NCBI RefSeq assembly: GCF_000767615.3
Contig: NZ_CP009553.3
Location: 4,092,001 to 4,156,000, forward strand
Source: Pandoraea pnomenusa
Lineage (GTDB): Bacteria > Pseudomonadota > Gammaproteobacteria > Burkholderiales > Burkholderiaceae
Length of the DNA stretch: 64,000 nt
Reading direction: 5' to 3'
Shown: positions 62,528 through 64,000 of the stretch, piece after piece
Position numbering within the stretch: the stretch's first letter is position 1
Layout of the letters: the number at the start of each line of letters is the position of its first letter
Notes under the pieces: model-generated
What the model was told of the DNA's origin: nothing
The model's database searches: none
What the model saw: only the letters and a program-made list of their open reading frames with translations
Program-made: the position numbers and the translations under genes

Positions 62528-63802
62528 ATGACACAACAATTCACTCTCAAGTCCGGTGCGGCGAACCGCTCTCCGGCGGGCGAAACGCTCAAGGGCGCGG
62601 TCATCGCCACGATCGTGACGATCATCCTCACGGCCCCCATCCTGGGCCTGCAACTGAAGCTCGACGGCTACAAGGTGGTGCTCGAACAGCATTGGCGTCC
62701 GGTCTGGATCGCCGCCGCCATCGTGTTCGTGTTCCAGTTGATCAAGCCGATGCTCGTGCGCTCACGACGCGCCATCAAGTTACCCGCCGTACCCGCGATG
62801 GGACGTCGCCAGCAACTGACCGCCATGTGGGTGTTGCTCGCCGTCGGTCTCGTGTGGCCGTTCGTCGGCTCGCGCGGCGCGGTGGACGTGGCCACGCTCG
62901 CGCTCATCTACTGCGTGCTTGGCCTCGGTCTCAACATCGTGGTGGGGTTCGCGGGGCTGCTCGACCTGGGCTACGTCGGCTTTTACGCAGTCGGCGGCTA
63001 TACGTACGCGCTGCTCAACCAGTATTTCGGCCTCACGTTCTGGGAATGCCTGCCGCTTGCCGCGCTCATGTCGGCCACGTTCGGCTTCCTGCTCGGCTTT
63101 CCGGTGCTGCGCTTGCGCGGCGACTATCTGGCGATCGTGACGCTTGGCTTCGGCGAAATTATCCGGCTGCTGCTCAACAACCTGACGAGCCTCACCGGTG
63201 GCCCGGACGGCGTATCGGGCATTCCAAAGCCGAGCGTGTTCGGCTTCGAGATGGCGCGCTCGTCGAGCGTGGAAGGCGTGAAGACCTTTCACGAACTGAT
63301 CGGGCTCGACTATAGCGGTTCGCACATGGTGATCTGGCTGTACCTGCTTGCGTTCGCGCTCGTCGGCTTTACCCTGTTCGTCACCAGCCGTCTGATCCGC
63401 ATGCCGATCGGCCGCGCATGGGAAGCGCTGCGCGAAGACGAAATCGCCTGTCGCTCGCTCGGCCTGAATCCCACGCGCATCAAGCTCTCGGCGTTCACGC
63501 TGGGAGCGTCGTTCGCCGGACTCGCCGGCGCGTTCTTCGCCGCGCGTCAGGGGCTGGTCACGCCCGAGTCGTTCACGTTCATCGAGTCGGCACTGATTCT
63601 TGCCGTGGTGGTGCTCGGCGGCATGGGTTCGCAGATCGGCGTGATTCTCGCGGCCGTGCTGCTCACGGTGCTGCCCGAGGTTGCCCGCGACTTCGCCGAG
63701 TACCGCATGCTGATCTTCGGTCTCGTGATGGTGCTGATGATGATGTGGCGTCCGCAAGGGCTGCTGCCCGCCACCCGCCCGCATGTGGAGTTGCCGCAAT
63801 GA
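62528..63802 (+). CDS. livM: Branched-chain amino acid-type ABC permease LivM
   Basis: A 424-residue permease, second half of the membrane channel. An N-terminal ~90-residue part precedes the conserved region [34 protein letters not shown] and [21 protein letters not shown]. The length matches LivM proteins with an N-terminal extension. ATGA overlap with livG. Confidence 0.94.
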   Translation: MTQQFTLKSGAANRSPAGETLKGAVIATIVTIILTAPILGLQLKLDGYKVVLEQHWRPVWIAAAIVFVFQLIKPMLVRSRRAIKLPAVPAMGRRQQLTAMWVLLAVGLVWPFVGSRGAVDVATLALIYCVLGLGLNIVVGFAGLLDLGYVGFYAVGGYTYALLNQYFGLTFWECLPLAALMSATFGFLLGFPVLRLRGDYLAIVTLGFGEIIRLLLNNLTSLTGGPDGVSGIPKPSVFGFEMARSSSVEGVKTFHELIGLDYSGSHMVIWLYLLAFALVGFTLFVTSRLIRMPIGRAWEALREDEIACRSLGLNPTRIKLSAFTLGASFAGLAGAFFAARQGLVTPESFTFIESALILAVVVLGGMGSQIGVILAAVLLTVLPEVARDFAEYRMLIFGLVMVLMMMWRPQGLLPATRPHVELPQ

Positions 63803-64000
63803 GCGCAGAACTGTTGAAACTCTCCGGCCTGCAAATGCGCTTCGGCGGTCTGCTGGCAGTCGACGGCGTCGAGTTCGACGTCCGCAAGAACGAAGTCTTC
63901 GCGATCATCGGCCCGAACGGCGCGGGCAAGACGACCGTCTTCAACTGCGTGGGCGGCTTCTATCGGCCGACGGGCGGTTCGATCATGCTAGACGGCGAGA
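63799..64000 (+). CDS. livG: ABC ATPase LivG, N-terminal part only
   Basis: The first 67 residues of an ATPase: [24 protein letters not shown] and Walker [10 protein letters not shown], followed by [15 protein letters not shown], typical of LivG. The gene runs off the right edge. Overlaps the livM stop (ATGA). Confidence 0.93.
   Translation, partial: MSAELLKLSGLQMRFGGLLAVDGVEFDVRKNEVFAIIGPNGAGKTTVFNCVGGFYRPTGGSIMLDGE

Overview
The window is about 64 kb of GC-rich chromosome from a Burkholderiaceae betaproteobacterium, most like Pandoraea or Burkholderia. Pointers are the glucokinase/RpiR fusion beside pgl and zwf, a DUF4148 protein, an OmpC-type porin, a dictomallein-like M66 protease and an autotransporter with an extended signal peptide (ESPR). 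No rRNA, tRNA, insertion sequence, prophage or CRISPR array was seen. The genus is inferred from these gene types, not from a search.

Layout: (1) 0-8.4 kb: the end-truncated TPR protein, a 2055-residue autotransporter built of three ~505-residue modules, an AT-rich promoter region and a glutathione peroxidase. (2) 8.6-23.8 kb: a ~15 kb run of 17 minus-strand genes, mostly overlapping or closely spaced. It holds a Rieske oxygenase and its reductase, a two-domain extradiol-type VOC protein, a RidA protein, a TPP enzyme, an aspartate-dehydrogenase-like enzyme, an aldehyde dehydrogenase, two SDRs, a cupin, an alpha/beta hydrolase, an IclR regulator, an NMT1/SsuA-type ABC transporter and two small unassigned proteins. 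This is the best candidate for an undescribed system: probably uptake and catabolism of an aromatic, perhaps nitrogen-containing, compound. (3) 24.1-27.8 kb: a porin, then a divergent NicC/salicylate-hydroxylase-like monooxygenase with its own IclR regulator. The ABC operon and the porin share a ~38 bp operator-like sequence. (4) 27.8-36 kb: M66 protease, DUF4148 protein, ArsR-like regulator, P450, MFS exporter, YegD-like chaperone. (5) 36-38.8 kb: AMP nucleosidase, dodecin, MarR regulator.

(6) 38.9-45.2 kb: Entner-Doudoroff/hexose block with zwf-pgl-glk::rpiR divergent from edd; the divergent region has a perfect HexR-type palindrome, so the RpiR half of the fusion probably controls its own operon and edd. 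An unexplained array of seven CTGTC units with an exact 11 bp period covers the 3' end of glk. (7) 45.3-56.9 kb: a DapA-like aldolase, an HTH protein, a Mg2+ P-type ATPase with a long structured leader, a PAP2 phosphatase with a PhoB-like box, Rnk, HemL, a LemA/TPM trio and RibD. (8) 57.0-59.9 kb: the lower meta-cleavage branch (4-oxalocrotonate tautomerase, hydratase, decarboxylase) divergent from a LysR regulator. (9) 60.4-64 kb: a branched-chain-amino-acid-type ABC transporter (livK-livH-livM-livG), cut by the right edge.

The window is thus rich in catabolism: two solute uptake systems, a porin, ring-hydroxylating and ring-cleaving enzymes, and a lower meta pathway, each with a local regulator.
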